Assembly (NCBI RefSeq): GCF_000429605.1
Contig: NZ_AUCE01000016.1
Span: forward strand, 124,001 to 188,000
Direction: 5' to 3'
DNA from: Azonexus hydrophilus DSM 23864
Lineage (GTDB): Bacteria; Pseudomonadota; Gammaproteobacteria; Burkholderiales; Rhodocyclaceae
Length of the DNA stretch: 64,000 bases
Part shown: positions 38,006 to 46,399 of the stretch, one piece after another
How the letters are laid out: every line of letters starts with the position of its first letter
How positions within the stretch are numbered: position 1 is the first letter of the stretch
The notes under the pieces: model-generated
Database searches by the model: none
Told to the model about the DNA's origin: nothing
What the model saw: only the letters and a program-made list of their open reading frames with translations
Position numbers and translations under genes: made by a program

Positions 38006-38770
38006 ATGAAAAAGCAGATTATCTCACACCTTGTTTCTTTAGTTATTTTTCTGCTCCCCTCATTCTTGGTTGTAATTTTTTTAAAATTTATTGGATATCG
38101 AATAGGGAGAAAATGTCGCTTCGGATTTTCATGGGTGCTGGTCAATGATATCGAGATGGCTGATAAATCATCTATCGGACATTTTAATATCATTCGTATT
38201 GATCGACTAAAGCTGGGCAAATCTGCTTACATTGGGCGATTGAATGTGGTGAATGGACCACTTGTTGTCGAGTTGGCTACTAAGGCGGCGATTGGAAATT
38301 CAAACAAAATCGTACGTGGTCGGCTTGGATTTATAACTTATGGAGTGGCCTATTTGAAATTGGGAGAGCTCACAAAGATTACCTCTAAACACCATTTGGA
38401 TTGTACGCAGAGCATTTGCTTCGGAGATTTTTCGATACTCGCAGGTATTGGGTCACAAATTTGGTCGCACGGATATATTCATGAAATGCAGGGCGCTGGT
38501 CGATATCGTATAGATGGCGGAGTGGAGATTGGAGATAACGTTTATATCGGGTCTGGCTGCATCGTTAGCATGGGCGTACGTATTGCCTCGAGTGTAATTG
38601 TGGGAGCAGGTGTGACAGTCGCGCGCAGTTTGATTCAGCCTGGCTTGTATGTATCTGGCGCAATGCGTCAACTACCTCGCCCTGTAGATCCTGATGTGCG
38701 AGAGGATCTGGATCCGGTGCAGGTACCTTCTTTGTGTGAACGCGTTTACCTTAAGCGCGCCAAGGCATAA
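38006..38770 (+). CDS. hexapeptide-repeat acyltransferase with N-terminal membrane anchor
   Basis: From ATG 38006 the 254-residue protein begins with a TM segment (ISHLVSLVIFLLPSFLVVIF). A left-handed beta-helix follows (IGRLNVVNGPLVVE, IGNSNKIVRG) and a closing hexapeptide block GVEIGDNVYIGSGCIVSMGVRIA. The WSHGYIHEM segment gives the likely catalytic His. Related proteins transfer acetyl groups to sugars in polysaccharide loci. A longer frame to 37946 overlaps the wzy gene and is less likely. Confidence 0.7.
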   Translation: MKKQIISHLVSLVIFLLPSFLVVIFLKFIGYRIGRKCRFGFSWVLVNDIEMADKSSIGHFNIIRIDRLKLGKSAYIGRLNVVNGPLVVELATKAAIGNSNKIVRGRLGFITYGVAYLKLGELTKITSKHHLDCTQSICFGDFSILAGIGSQIWSHGYIHEMQGAGRYRIDGGVEIGDNVYIGSGCIVSMGVRIASSVIVGAGVTVARSLIQPGLYVSGAMRQLPRPVDPDVREDLDPVQVPSLCERVYLKRAKA

Positions 38771-40030
38771 TTGAAAAACTTTCAACGCATCGCGTTCTAT
38801 CTATTTAGCTTCGGTTTCGCACGAGGCGTTCTATTTATTTCGCCAATTTTATTGGCAAATCTGCTGCCAAGTGCTGTCTACGGCACTTTGGAATGGTCGT
38901 ATGCGGCGGCTTCAGTTATTGCGACTTTGGTGGCAGTTGGTACAAGCGCGACGGTTCCATTAGTGGAGCTCAAAAAAGTTACGACAGGTAGCTTTTCTGG
39001 GGTTTTGGTTCACCAGCTCTTCGTTGCCGTTGGGGTAGCCGTGCTTTTGGTGTGTGGCGTGTTGTTGCAATTGTCTGACGCGTTCGTTATGACAACGTTG
39101 TTTACGGCCGCAATTGCGTTGCAGGTGTTATGGAGCAGTTATTTAAAAACGCATGGAAGAGGTGAGGCGTCTTTATTTTTAGATGCTGGCACATTTGGTT
39201 TGATAACTGTGGTGGTGGTAGCTGTAGATTATGTACGTTCGCCAAATGTTGTGGATTGGCTGATTTGGGGCATCGCCTGTTATGTCTTTATCCTGAGTTC
39301 TGTTTCTATTTGGGGTTTAGTGCGCAGATTGCGCGATGGGGAGGTTGTTGCATATCAAGAGGTGTTGAGATTAGGTTTTCCTCTGATGGTCTCTTCTGTT
39401 GTGACTGTTGCGGCAACAACTTCGGGACGGTTGATGGCTGGCTATTTGGGCGGTGTTGTGTTGGCCGCTGATTATTCTGTGCTCGCACGAATAGCCGCAT
39501 TACCGATCATTGCTCATCAGATAGTAATGGTTGCTAAATTTCGGCACTTATTCACCTTGCCCGATCGTGATATGGAAAGGGCTGTGTCAAATATCATTGG
39601 GCTTGTAGCTCTTGCTGCTGCAATATTTGGTTTATCTTTCAATTCATTGGGCTGGATTTTTGGGGCAGCGTTTTTAAGGGTTTTTGATGAAAATGCTTTG
39701 CCGGCTTATTGGATACTGGGTCAGTCAATTTTGTGGTCTGGGATCGCACTTCATGATTTAGTAAACACACGCTTGCAAACAATGTATAAAGTGTTACCGT
39801 GGAGTATTTTTTGTTTGATTCTATCTGTGCCGACGGCTGTGGTTCTTATTAATATTTGGGGCATTTCTTTAGCCCATTTTGTTTATGTTCATGGCCTATT
39901 GATGCTGCTTTTTTATTTGAATCAAATTGCGGCGATGCGCAGAGCAGGTATACGGCTTGTACGTGCTTGGTCGATTGCTGTTGGTGGCTATGTGCTGTTT
40001 GTATCGACGGCAACAATTTTTTGTCTGTGA
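38771..40030 (+). CDS. wzx: polysaccharide flippase (Wzx/MATE-like)
   Basis: Moves the lipid-linked repeat unit across the inner membrane. The 419-residue protein has about 12 predicted TM helices and the usual N-terminus of Wzx (FARGVLFISPILLANLLPSAVYG). It starts at a TTG immediately after the upstream stop. Alanine/valine-rich helices such as FPLMVSSVVTVAATTSG resemble MOP-superfamily flippases. It lies beside Wzy, forming a Wzx/Wzy-dependent set. Confidence 0.8.
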   Translation: MKNFQRIAFYLFSFGFARGVLFISPILLANLLPSAVYGTLEWSYAAASVIATLVAVGTSATVPLVELKKVTTGSFSGVLVHQLFVAVGVAVLLVCGVLLQLSDAFVMTTLFTAAIALQVLWSSYLKTHGRGEASLFLDAGTFGLITVVVVAVDYVRSPNVVDWLIWGIACYVFILSSVSIWGLVRRLRDGEVVAYQEVLRLGFPLMVSSVVTVAATTSGRLMAGYLGGVVLAADYSVLARIAALPIIAHQIVMVAKFRHLFTLPDRDMERAVSNIIGLVALAAAIFGLSFNSLGWIFGAAFLRVFDENALPAYWILGQSILWSGIALHDLVNTRLQTMYKVLPWSIFCLILSVPTAVVLINIWGISLAHFVYVHGLLMLLFYLNQIAAMRRAGIRLVRAWSIAVGGYVLFVSTATIFCL

Positions 40031-40057
40031 TTTTAGATTTGCTTGAGAGAGTTTAGG

Positions 40058-41185
40058 ATGAATAGGATCGTTCACCTAGGTAAGTTTTATCCGCCGGACA
40101 TGGGCGGGACTGAAATCATCACACAGTCTGTTGCTAAGGCAGCGAGCGAGGTAGGCTACGACGTTGTCGTCGTCTGTTTTGGTCAGTCAGGTAACGGTGG
40201 CGACAAAGACGCTGGAGTGAGTGTGTTGCGCTATCCAGTAGCAAAGATCGTGAGTAGTCAACCTTTATCATTTGGCTATTTTTTTGCGGCAGTTCGTGAA
40301 GCGCGTAAGGCAGATATTGTCCACCTGCACGCAGCAAATTTTCTTTCTGCATTATCGATATTGTTCATTGGCTTTAGGCCAAAGTTGCTTGTGCATTGGC
40401 ATATGGATGTTATTGGTAAAGGAGTGCTTGGAAAGATTGTGGTGCCGCTTGAGTGGCTTATGTTGAAGCGAGCTGACTTGATAGTGGCTACATCTCAACG
40501 TTATGTGGAGCGTTCTATTCCACTAAAACCATTCTTGTCGAAGGTGCGCGTTGTTCCGCTAGGTATTACCCCTGCGCAAATTGGCTGTGAAAAATGTGCT
40601 CTGCCGGAACGATTGGCTGATTTTATTGGAACTAGAAGATTTGTATTGAGTGTTGGCAGACTGTCCGCTTATAAGGGTTTTCCATTTTTGATTGAGGCAG
40701 CGAAATATTTGCCTGGCGATGTGGCTGTGGTGATTGCTGGGGGTGGGGAACTGGCGAGGGAGCTTGCTGGGCTAATTGACGAAAATGGCTTGCAAAATAA
40801 AGTTTTGCTTGCCGGTCGCGTCTCCCAAGAAGAACTCACTTCACTTTATCAAAATGCCGATTTGTTCTGCCTTCCATCAATTCTGAGGTCGGAAGCATTT
40901 GGGGTTGTGTTGCTTGAAGCGATGGCATATAGCCTACCAATTGTTGCGACGAACATTATTGGTTCTGGTGTCTCGTGGGTAAATGAAGAAGGCGTTAGTG
41001 GTTTGAATGTAACACCGGGTAATTCAAAAGAGTTAGCCGATGCTTGCATCCGTATTTTGAGTGATGATGATTTGCGATTGAAATATTCAATTGGCGCAAG
41101 AAAACGATACGAAAACAATTTTACAGAGGAAAGATTTCGAGAATTGTCCTTGGCTGTGTATGCGGATATACTAAAAAATAGATGA
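40058..41185 (+). CDS. glycosyltransferase family 4
   Basis: The 375-residue GT-B enzyme has KFYPPDMGGTE at the N-terminal acceptor side, VLSVGRLSAYKGFPFLIEAAKYL starting the donor domain and SEAFGVVLLEAMAYSLPIVAT, the EX7E motif of GT4. The start at 40058 has GAGAG upstream; the TTG at 40043 is less likely. It probably adds one residue of the repeat unit at the cytosolic face. The sugar is unknown. Confidence 0.85.
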   Translation: MNRIVHLGKFYPPDMGGTEIITQSVAKAASEVGYDVVVVCFGQSGNGGDKDAGVSVLRYPVAKIVSSQPLSFGYFFAAVREARKADIVHLHAANFLSALSILFIGFRPKLLVHWHMDVIGKGVLGKIVVPLEWLMLKRADLIVATSQRYVERSIPLKPFLSKVRVVPLGITPAQIGCEKCALPERLADFIGTRRFVLSVGRLSAYKGFPFLIEAAKYLPGDVAVVIAGGGELARELAGLIDENGLQNKVLLAGRVSQEELTSLYQNADLFCLPSILRSEAFGVVLLEAMAYSLPIVATNIIGSGVSWVNEEGVSGLNVTPGNSKELADACIRILSDDDLRLKYSIGARKRYENNFTEERFRELSLAVYADILKNR

Positions 41186-41437
41186 CCTTGAATTATCTAA
41201 GCTGGAAATTGGCTAACGAAATGTTTGAACACATATGAGTTTGTTTTCTGCTTACGGTCTAACCCATTGAGTCAGGAATACCCTGGTTTCTGTGGTGCAC
41301 TTTATTTAAACTTTTTTGGCGGATTTTTCAGCTTCTAATTCTAGGGAATCTCCGTGTATAGATTTGGTGGTTTGGCTTGGGTGCCTAATCGTCTCAGGAA
41401 TCGCTTCATACCTCCACGCTCGTTGATGTTATAGAAT

Positions 41438-42586
41438 ATGAATTCCAGAAGAAAATTTCTTGCACTTTCAGGTGTTGCAATTTCACCAAGCTGTTTCTCT
41501 TTTTGTGATTGTGTCGATTTGGTTAAAGACTTCGGCGCGGATCCAAATGGATTGATTGATGCCACACTAAACATAAAAGAATTTTTAATGTTTTGTGTCG
41601 CACGTGGAGTTGAGGGTTACATCCCGTCGGGGAACTATAATGTTCGAACTGGAGTCATCGAATTAAATTGCCACTTTCGAGAATCGTTTTTGCCCGAAAT
41701 TCGAACTGGAAGCAAGGTGAATTTCAATGTACATGCAATAGCAGATGATACATCCGTGTTCTCCATTACCAATGGAGTGGCAGATTCTCATATTGCAAAA
41801 ACATGGAAAGGTGGAAGGTTCGCGAAAATAAATTATAAAATTATTTCGGCGGGTAATTTTACTAACATAAGTGTCTTTCGGCTTTCAGGAGTCGTTGGTT
41901 GCCATTTTGGTATCATTTCATGCGTTGGCTTTACCGGTGGTGCTGTTCATGTTCCACGAAAATTATTTTTAAATTCTAATCCAGACCCATATAATGTGGC
42001 CTTCTGTGTTTTTGATGGTTTGGACTGCAACGAATGCGGATATGCAGTTTTTAACGATAACTTTTTGGGTTTGGTTGGCTGTGAGTTTAAGTTTATCAGA
42101 GCCATCAATTGTAACGGTGGCATATTAGGCTTTGGTTCATCGAACTCAGTTATGACTGCAAGCTTTGGAAATATAAACGGCTGGGCGTTTCATGATGGAA
42201 CAGATGTTAATATGCCTACTAGTCCTCCGCTCCGTTTTCGAGTTTATAATGCCGAGCTTGATAGTGTTAAATATGGCTTCTATTTGAATAGAATTATTTT
42301 TTTCTCTATAGAGCAGATTAGATTTGTTCATAGATTAAATAATAAAGAATATTGGCCAAGAGTGGCCTTGAAACTGGCGGCAGGAGAGAGACCCAATCTA
42401 AATTTTGGGCAATTCCAGGCCATTCATCGCATCGAGTGTGGCGGAGTTCCTGATCAGTTAGGCCAGTTAGTTGAAATTGGAGATTGTGCCAAGGTTAATA
42501 GCTCACAGTTCATTCATAAAGTTCAGGGATGTTTTTCCATAGATGATTTTCCAAAAAATAATTTATGCCATAATTTGTTTTATTAG
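41438..42586 (+). CDS. Tat-exported beta-helix protein (polysaccharide lyase-like)
   Basis: The 382-residue protein starts MNSRRKFLALSGVAIS, a twin-arginine signal. VKDFGADPNGLIDATLNIKEFL is typical of the pectate-lyase-3 / right-handed beta-helix superfamily (quoted as VKDFGADPNG). The rest is Gly/Asn/Phe-rich strand repeats. Such proteins in polysaccharide loci can cut or modify the exported polymer, similar to AlgL- or PelA-type editing enzymes. Catalytic residues cannot be assigned. It is monocistronic, with 250 bases before it and an AT-rich tail after. Confidence 0.65.
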   Translation: MNSRRKFLALSGVAISPSCFSFCDCVDLVKDFGADPNGLIDATLNIKEFLMFCVARGVEGYIPSGNYNVRTGVIELNCHFRESFLPEIRTGSKVNFNVHAIADDTSVFSITNGVADSHIAKTWKGGRFAKINYKIISAGNFTNISVFRLSGVVGCHFGIISCVGFTGGAVHVPRKLFLNSNPDPYNVAFCVFDGLDCNECGYAVFNDNFLGLVGCEFKFIRAINCNGGILGFGSSNSVMTASFGNINGWAFHDGTDVNMPTSPPLRFRVYNAELDSVKYGFYLNRIIFFSIEQIRFVHRLNNKEYWPRVALKLAAGERPNLNFGQFQAIHRIECGGVPDQLGQLVEIGDCAKVNSSQFIHKVQGCFSIDDFPKNNLCHNLFY

Positions 42587-42971
42587 ATTTGTTACATTTT
42601 AAATATTATTACCTCCATGAATCTTGAAATCCATATGCTAGTAGATTTTCTCGGCTTTTTAACCCACTGAATTCCGGCAAATTTAAATGAAGCCGATTAA
42701 CACCTGAAAGAAATCGAGCTGAAATCCGATGCAAACCGATAATATTTCCGTGCTCGCCTAGATCAGACGATTGATCTTCGCCACTCGCTTACGCTCCTTG
42801 CCGAGTAAACTGCTGGCTGAGGATTGGCCGCAGGCGGCTTATCTGGCCCAGCACGGTGCCTGGCGCTGGCTCAGCCCGGCTGAAGATGCGGCGCACGAGC
42901 AGTCCGCATGCCTATGTTCAGCCGTATTTGCGCTGGGTGGCGGAAGAATTGAGTTTTCCTGGAGTGATTTG
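42587..42971 (+). pseudogene. degraded gene end upstream of manC (right edge of cassette)
   Basis: The first about 180 bases are AT-rich and empty. From about 42770 the sequence becomes GC-rich and looks coding, but in two frames: LLAEDWPQAAYLAQHGAWRW in one, then SPHAYVQPYLRWVAEELSF in another, ending in a TGA (42970-42972) that overlaps the manC ATG (TGATG). This is the C-terminus of a host gene once coupled to manC, truncated and frame-disrupted when the cassette arrived. The family is not recognised. Confidence 0.5.
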
Positions 42972-44414
42972 ATGAACGTTCAACCTTTGATCCTGTGCGG
43001 TGGTTCGGGTACCCGGATGTGGCCGCTGTCGCGCGAGCAGTTTCCCAAGCAGTTGCTGAACCTGGCGGGTGAGAGTTCGATGCTGCAGGCCACGGTGCAG
43101 CGGCTGAAGGGTTTGCCGCTGGCGGGGGCCGGGTTGGCGGCGCCGATTTTGATCGGTAACGAGGAATACCGGTTTTTGATGGCCGAGCAGTTGCGCCAGA
43201 TTGGCGTGCGGCATGGTGGCATGGTGCTGGAACCTTGCGGGCGCAATACGGCACCGGCTTTGACGCTGGGTGCCTTGCTGGCGCGGGCGGGTGGTGACGA
43301 TCCGGTGCTGGTGATCATGCCGGCGGATCATGTGATCCAGGATGAAGCGGCTTTCCGGGCGGCGGTGGCGCTGGCTTTGCCGCTGGCGGATGCGGGCAAG
43401 CTGGTGACTTTCGGCATTTGCCCGACGGCACCGGAAACCGGTTATGGCTATATCCGGGTGGGCGATTCGCTGGGCGAGGGCGCGAGCCTGGTCGAGCAGT
43501 TTGTCGAGAAGCCGGATCAGGCGACGGCGCAGCGCTATCTGGATAGCGGCCAGTATCTGTGGAATGGCGGCATTTTCGTGATCAAGGCGTCGGTGTGGCT
43601 GGCCAAGATGGCGCAGTGCCGGCCGGACATTCTGGCGGCGTGCGAGGCGGCGTTTGCCGGTCGGCAGCAGGACATGGATTTTGTGCGGCCGGACAAGGCG
43701 ACGTTTGCGGCTTGCCCGTCGGAGTCCATCGACTATGCGGTGATGGAGCCGCTGACGGCCGCCGGCAAGAATACCGGCGAGGTGGCGGTGGTGCCGCTGG
43801 CTGCGCGCTGGTCGGATGTCGGCGCCTGGAGTGCGTTGTGGGAGATCGGCGACAAGGACGAAGCCGGCAACGTCTTCAAGGGCGATGTGCTGGCGGTCGA
43901 TACCGCGAATTCGCTGGTGATGGCGAGCAGCCGGCTGGTGGCAACGGTGGGGCTGCAGGATGTGGTCGTGGTGGAAACCGACGATGCCATCCTGGTGGCG
44001 GATCGCAATCAGATCCAGAAGGTGAAGGACGTGGTCGGCCAGTTGAAGGCGGCGGGGCGTTCGGAAACCAATGCCCACCGCAAGGTGCATCGGCCCTGGG
44101 GCTGGTACGACAGCATCGATTTCGGTTCGCGCTTCCAGGTCAAGCGCATCGTGGTCAATCCGGGTGGCGTGCTGTCGCTGCAGATGCACCACCACCGCGC
44201 CGAGCACTGGATCGTGGTTTCCGGCACGGCGCGGGTGACCAAGGGCGACGAGACTTTCCTGGTGTCGGAAAACGAATCGACCTATATCCCGCTGGGCACC
44301 ACGCACCGCCTGGAAAACCCCGGCAAGCTGCCGCTGGAGATGATCGAGGTGCAGAGCGGGTCTTACCTGGGCGAGGATGACATCGTGCGGTTTGAGGATC
44401 GGTACGGGCGGTAG
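42972..44414 (+). CDS. manC: mannose-1-phosphate guanylyltransferase / mannose-6-phosphate isomerase
   Basis: Bifunctional enzyme making GDP-mannose. The 480 residues start at ATG 42972 (GGAG 8 bases upstream). The N-terminal nucleotidyltransferase has LCGGSGTRMWPLSREQFPKQ, and FVEKPD and WNGGIFV follow. The C-terminal cupin isomerase domain begins RPWGWYDSID and has QMHHHRAEHWIVVSG metal ligands. GDP-mannose feeds Gmd/Fcl. GC-rich codon use matches the chromosome rather than the cassette. Confidence 0.95.
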   Translation: MNVQPLILCGGSGTRMWPLSREQFPKQLLNLAGESSMLQATVQRLKGLPLAGAGLAAPILIGNEEYRFLMAEQLRQIGVRHGGMVLEPCGRNTAPALTLGALLARAGGDDPVLVIMPADHVIQDEAAFRAAVALALPLADAGKLVTFGICPTAPETGYGYIRVGDSLGEGASLVEQFVEKPDQATAQRYLDSGQYLWNGGIFVIKASVWLAKMAQCRPDILAACEAAFAGRQQDMDFVRPDKATFAACPSESIDYAVMEPLTAAGKNTGEVAVVPLAARWSDVGAWSALWEIGDKDEAGNVFKGDVLAVDTANSLVMASSRLVATVGLQDVVVVETDDAILVADRNQIQKVKDVVGQLKAAGRSETNAHRKVHRPWGWYDSIDFGSRFQVKRIVVNPGGVLSLQMHHHRAEHWIVVSGTARVTKGDETFLVSENESTYIPLGTTHRLENPGKLPLEMIEVQSGSYLGEDDIVRFEDRYGR

Positions 44415-44418
44415 ATCG

Positions 44419-45222
44419 ATGATCCGTTCCAAGGGCTTTCCGCTTTCTCTGTCCGCTGCGCATTTATGGCGGGATGATGCACCGCTGAAGTCTCACTATG
44501 CGTATCAAAAGGCCAAGGCCGGCGACAAGGATGCCGCGCTTGAATTGGTGGTGGATTTGGCGGTTACCTGGATTAGTGAACTGCGTGTGAGATTGAAGCC
44601 TGGCTTGATCTACGTTTCTCCCCATGCGCAGGAGGCAACTGGCGATAACGCGATTCCGCAAACGCTGGCGGCTGTGTGTGCGACGCTTCTGGAAGGCGAT
44701 GTCGATACAGGGATCGTGCAATCCGATCGTGTCTATCACACGGGGGCTGATCCCATGGAGCGGATGGCAGCGAGAGCGCAGTTCTTCGGCAAGGTAACGC
44801 CGGGCGCCGAATATGTGTTGGTCGATGATGTGACCAATCTGGGTGGAACTCTGGCAGAATTATCGAACTATATTCAGGTCCAAGGTGGTGTGGTCAGGGA
44901 TGTGGTGGTTCTGGTGAACGCGGGGCGCAACCCGGCGCTGGTGCCAGAAAAGAAGTTTGTCAGGTTGATCAAGGAGCGGTTTGATGAAGAATTCACAGCA
45001 ACATTCGGCATCGAGCCCGAAGCACTCACCGCCAACGAAGCGCAGTACCTTGTTGGCTTCCAATCAATTGACCAAATCCGAAATCGACTCGCTGCAGCAG
45101 AGCAAGAAATCGATTGCCGCCTACGTTCAAAAGGAATTACACGAACGTCTGAAGAAACACCATCTGGAGCACTTGCTGATAAAGGCTTGAGTTTGCCTGG
45201 CCAGGAGGCCGGGGATCTGTAA
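44419..45222 (+). CDS. phosphoribosyltransferase-fold protein
   Basis: The 267-residue protein has the type I PRTase signature VLVDDVTNLGGTLAEL (about 133-148), the PRPP-binding loop. The N-terminus reads GFPLSLSAAHLWRDDAPLKSHYAYQKAK. The end (about 205-250) is helical. It follows manC by 4 bases but has a different codon style and no known role in polysaccharide synthesis. The reaction is unknown. The start at 44419 has only a weak ribosome site; an in-frame ATG at 44377 overlaps manC. Confidence 0.7.
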   Translation: MIRSKGFPLSLSAAHLWRDDAPLKSHYAYQKAKAGDKDAALELVVDLAVTWISELRVRLKPGLIYVSPHAQEATGDNAIPQTLAAVCATLLEGDVDTGIVQSDRVYHTGADPMERMAARAQFFGKVTPGAEYVLVDDVTNLGGTLAELSNYIQVQGGVVRDVVVLVNAGRNPALVPEKKFVRLIKERFDEEFTATFGIEPEALTANEAQYLVGFQSIDQIRNRLAAAEQEIDCRLRSKGITRTSEETPSGALADKGLSLPGQEAGDL

Positions 45223-45230
45223 CCTCACAT

Positions 45231-45267
45231 AACCGCATCGTGTCGTCGGGCATGCTGCGGTTTTTTT
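45231..45267 (+). terminator. intrinsic terminator after the phosphoribosyltransferase gene
   Basis: AACCGCA (45231-45237) pairs with TGCGGTT (45256-45262), followed by seven T. The next gene's longest frame would start inside this hairpin, which favours a later start for that gene. Confidence 0.65.
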
Positions 45268-45299
45268 GTGGTGGCGTTGGACAAGATGGGCGGGGTTGG

Positions 45300-46304
45300 G
45301 TGAGGGACTTTTTTTCCTGGGTTTTACTGGTGGCGGCAATGGCCGCGACCTTGCTGCTGAATTTGCCCGAGGTGCGTTATTCCACCCTGGCATCGGTGAT
45401 GCCGACGCTGGCGGATGAGGGCTTGCGCCGGCTCGGTGAGCCGGTGTTGACGCCTTTGCCTGATGGCTTTGCCCTCTCTGCGGCGGATATCGATAAAACG
45501 CGCGGTCTGGCCTGGGCTTTGCCGATGGCGGATGGGGCGCTGGCGGTGCGGGTGCAGGCCGAGGTGGCGCTGGACGCTGTCGGCGAGGGCGAGAAACCCT
45601 GGCATCGGGCGATGTTGTCGGTGCGTATGGTCGATGCGCTGGGCAAGGGGCATGAGCGGGCGGCGTTCATCGGTGCCGGGACGCAGGCCGGGGCGGTGGA
45701 TTCGGTGATCCTGCTGGTGCCGGAAACCAGCGAGCTGCAGTTGATGGCGCGTTTGCTGCGGGTGCCCGGTACGTTTTCCGTGAGTGAGTTACGGCTGTCC
45801 TGGCTGGTGGAGCGTGCCTGGGTATCGCCGGCTTTGCTGGCCTTGTGGGTGCTGTGGCTGGTGGCCTTCGGCGCCTTGCTGGCGCACTGGCTGCACGCGG
45901 CGCGTTACCGGGCCGGGCTGGTGCTGGCGTTTGCTCTGGTGCTGGCGGCGGTGGCGATGCCGGGCGAGTGGCGCAATGTGTTGCAGCAGCAGGTTACGGC
46001 GTTTGTGCACCAATGGCTGGCGGACTGGCTGGGCTGGTCGATGCCGGTTTCCGAGGGGCGCGGGCTTTCGGATTATGTGCATTTCCTGATGTTTGCCTTG
46101 CTGGGCGCTGCCTTGGCGGTGGCGCGGCGCGATCTGGCGGCGTGGCGGCTGATCGGTGGCCTGATTTTGCTTGGCGCGGCGACCGAGGCGATGCAGTTTC
46201 TGGTGCCGGGCCGCGAGGGCGGCTGGCTCGATGTCGGCCTGGATGCGGGCGGGGCGATGCTGGGGGTGTTGGTGACTCGCCTGGGTCTTATGCGCATGGC
46301 TTGA
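45300..46304 (+). CDS. VanZ-like membrane protein
   Basis: From GTG 45300 the 334-residue protein has an N-terminal TM helix (FSWVLLVAAMAATLLLN), an extracytoplasmic domain (about 30-175) and a C-terminal VanZ-like bundle. SDYVHFLMFALLGAALA, AATEAMQFLVPGREGGWLDVGLDAGGA carries the conserved His/Glu/Asp pattern of VanZ (EAMQFLVPGR). VanZ domains are common in exopolysaccharide loci, but their function is not established. An upstream GTG at 45240 lies in the terminator. Confidence 0.75.
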   Translation: MRDFFSWVLLVAAMAATLLLNLPEVRYSTLASVMPTLADEGLRRLGEPVLTPLPDGFALSAADIDKTRGLAWALPMADGALAVRVQAEVALDAVGEGEKPWHRAMLSVRMVDALGKGHERAAFIGAGTQAGAVDSVILLVPETSELQLMARLLRVPGTFSVSELRLSWLVERAWVSPALLALWVLWLVAFGALLAHWLHAARYRAGLVLAFALVLAAVAMPGEWRNVLQQQVTAFVHQWLADWLGWSMPVSEGRGLSDYVHFLMFALLGAALAVARRDLAAWRLIGGLILLGAATEAMQFLVPGREGGWLDVGLDAGGAMLGVLVTRLGLMRMA

Positions 46305-46319
46305 TTGGCTATGATTAAC

Positions 46320-46371
46320 GTCATATATGACTATTTTTGTCATCATGGCATCATCGTAATGTGATCACATT
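46320..46371. promoter_or_regulatory. two palindromes before the initiating transferase gene
   Basis: GTCATATATGAC (46320-46331) and AATGTGATCACATT (46358-46371) are perfect inverted repeats of 12 and 14 bases in the 95-base gap between the VanZ and wcaJ-type genes. They are good operator candidates. The second has TGTGA/TCACA halves but no 6-base spacer, so it is not a normal CRP/Vfr site. Confidence 0.45.
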
Positions 46372-46399
46372 GTCACTGTTGCGTTGATTGGTTTCTATC

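Noticed and set aside
42918-44432. 504-codon frame opposite manC
   Set aside because: Extreme His/Arg/Gln composition is that of a shadow frame, and manC is certain on the other strand.
44981-45190. 69-codon frame with a fair ribosome site, possible antitoxin
   Set aside because: It lies wholly within the phosphoribosyltransferase gene in another frame, and the longer frame has the better protein pattern in this stretch.
46358-46371. CRP/Vfr site at the second palindrome
   Set aside because: The TGTGA and TCACA halves abut without the usual 6-base spacer, so it was kept only as an unspecified palindrome.
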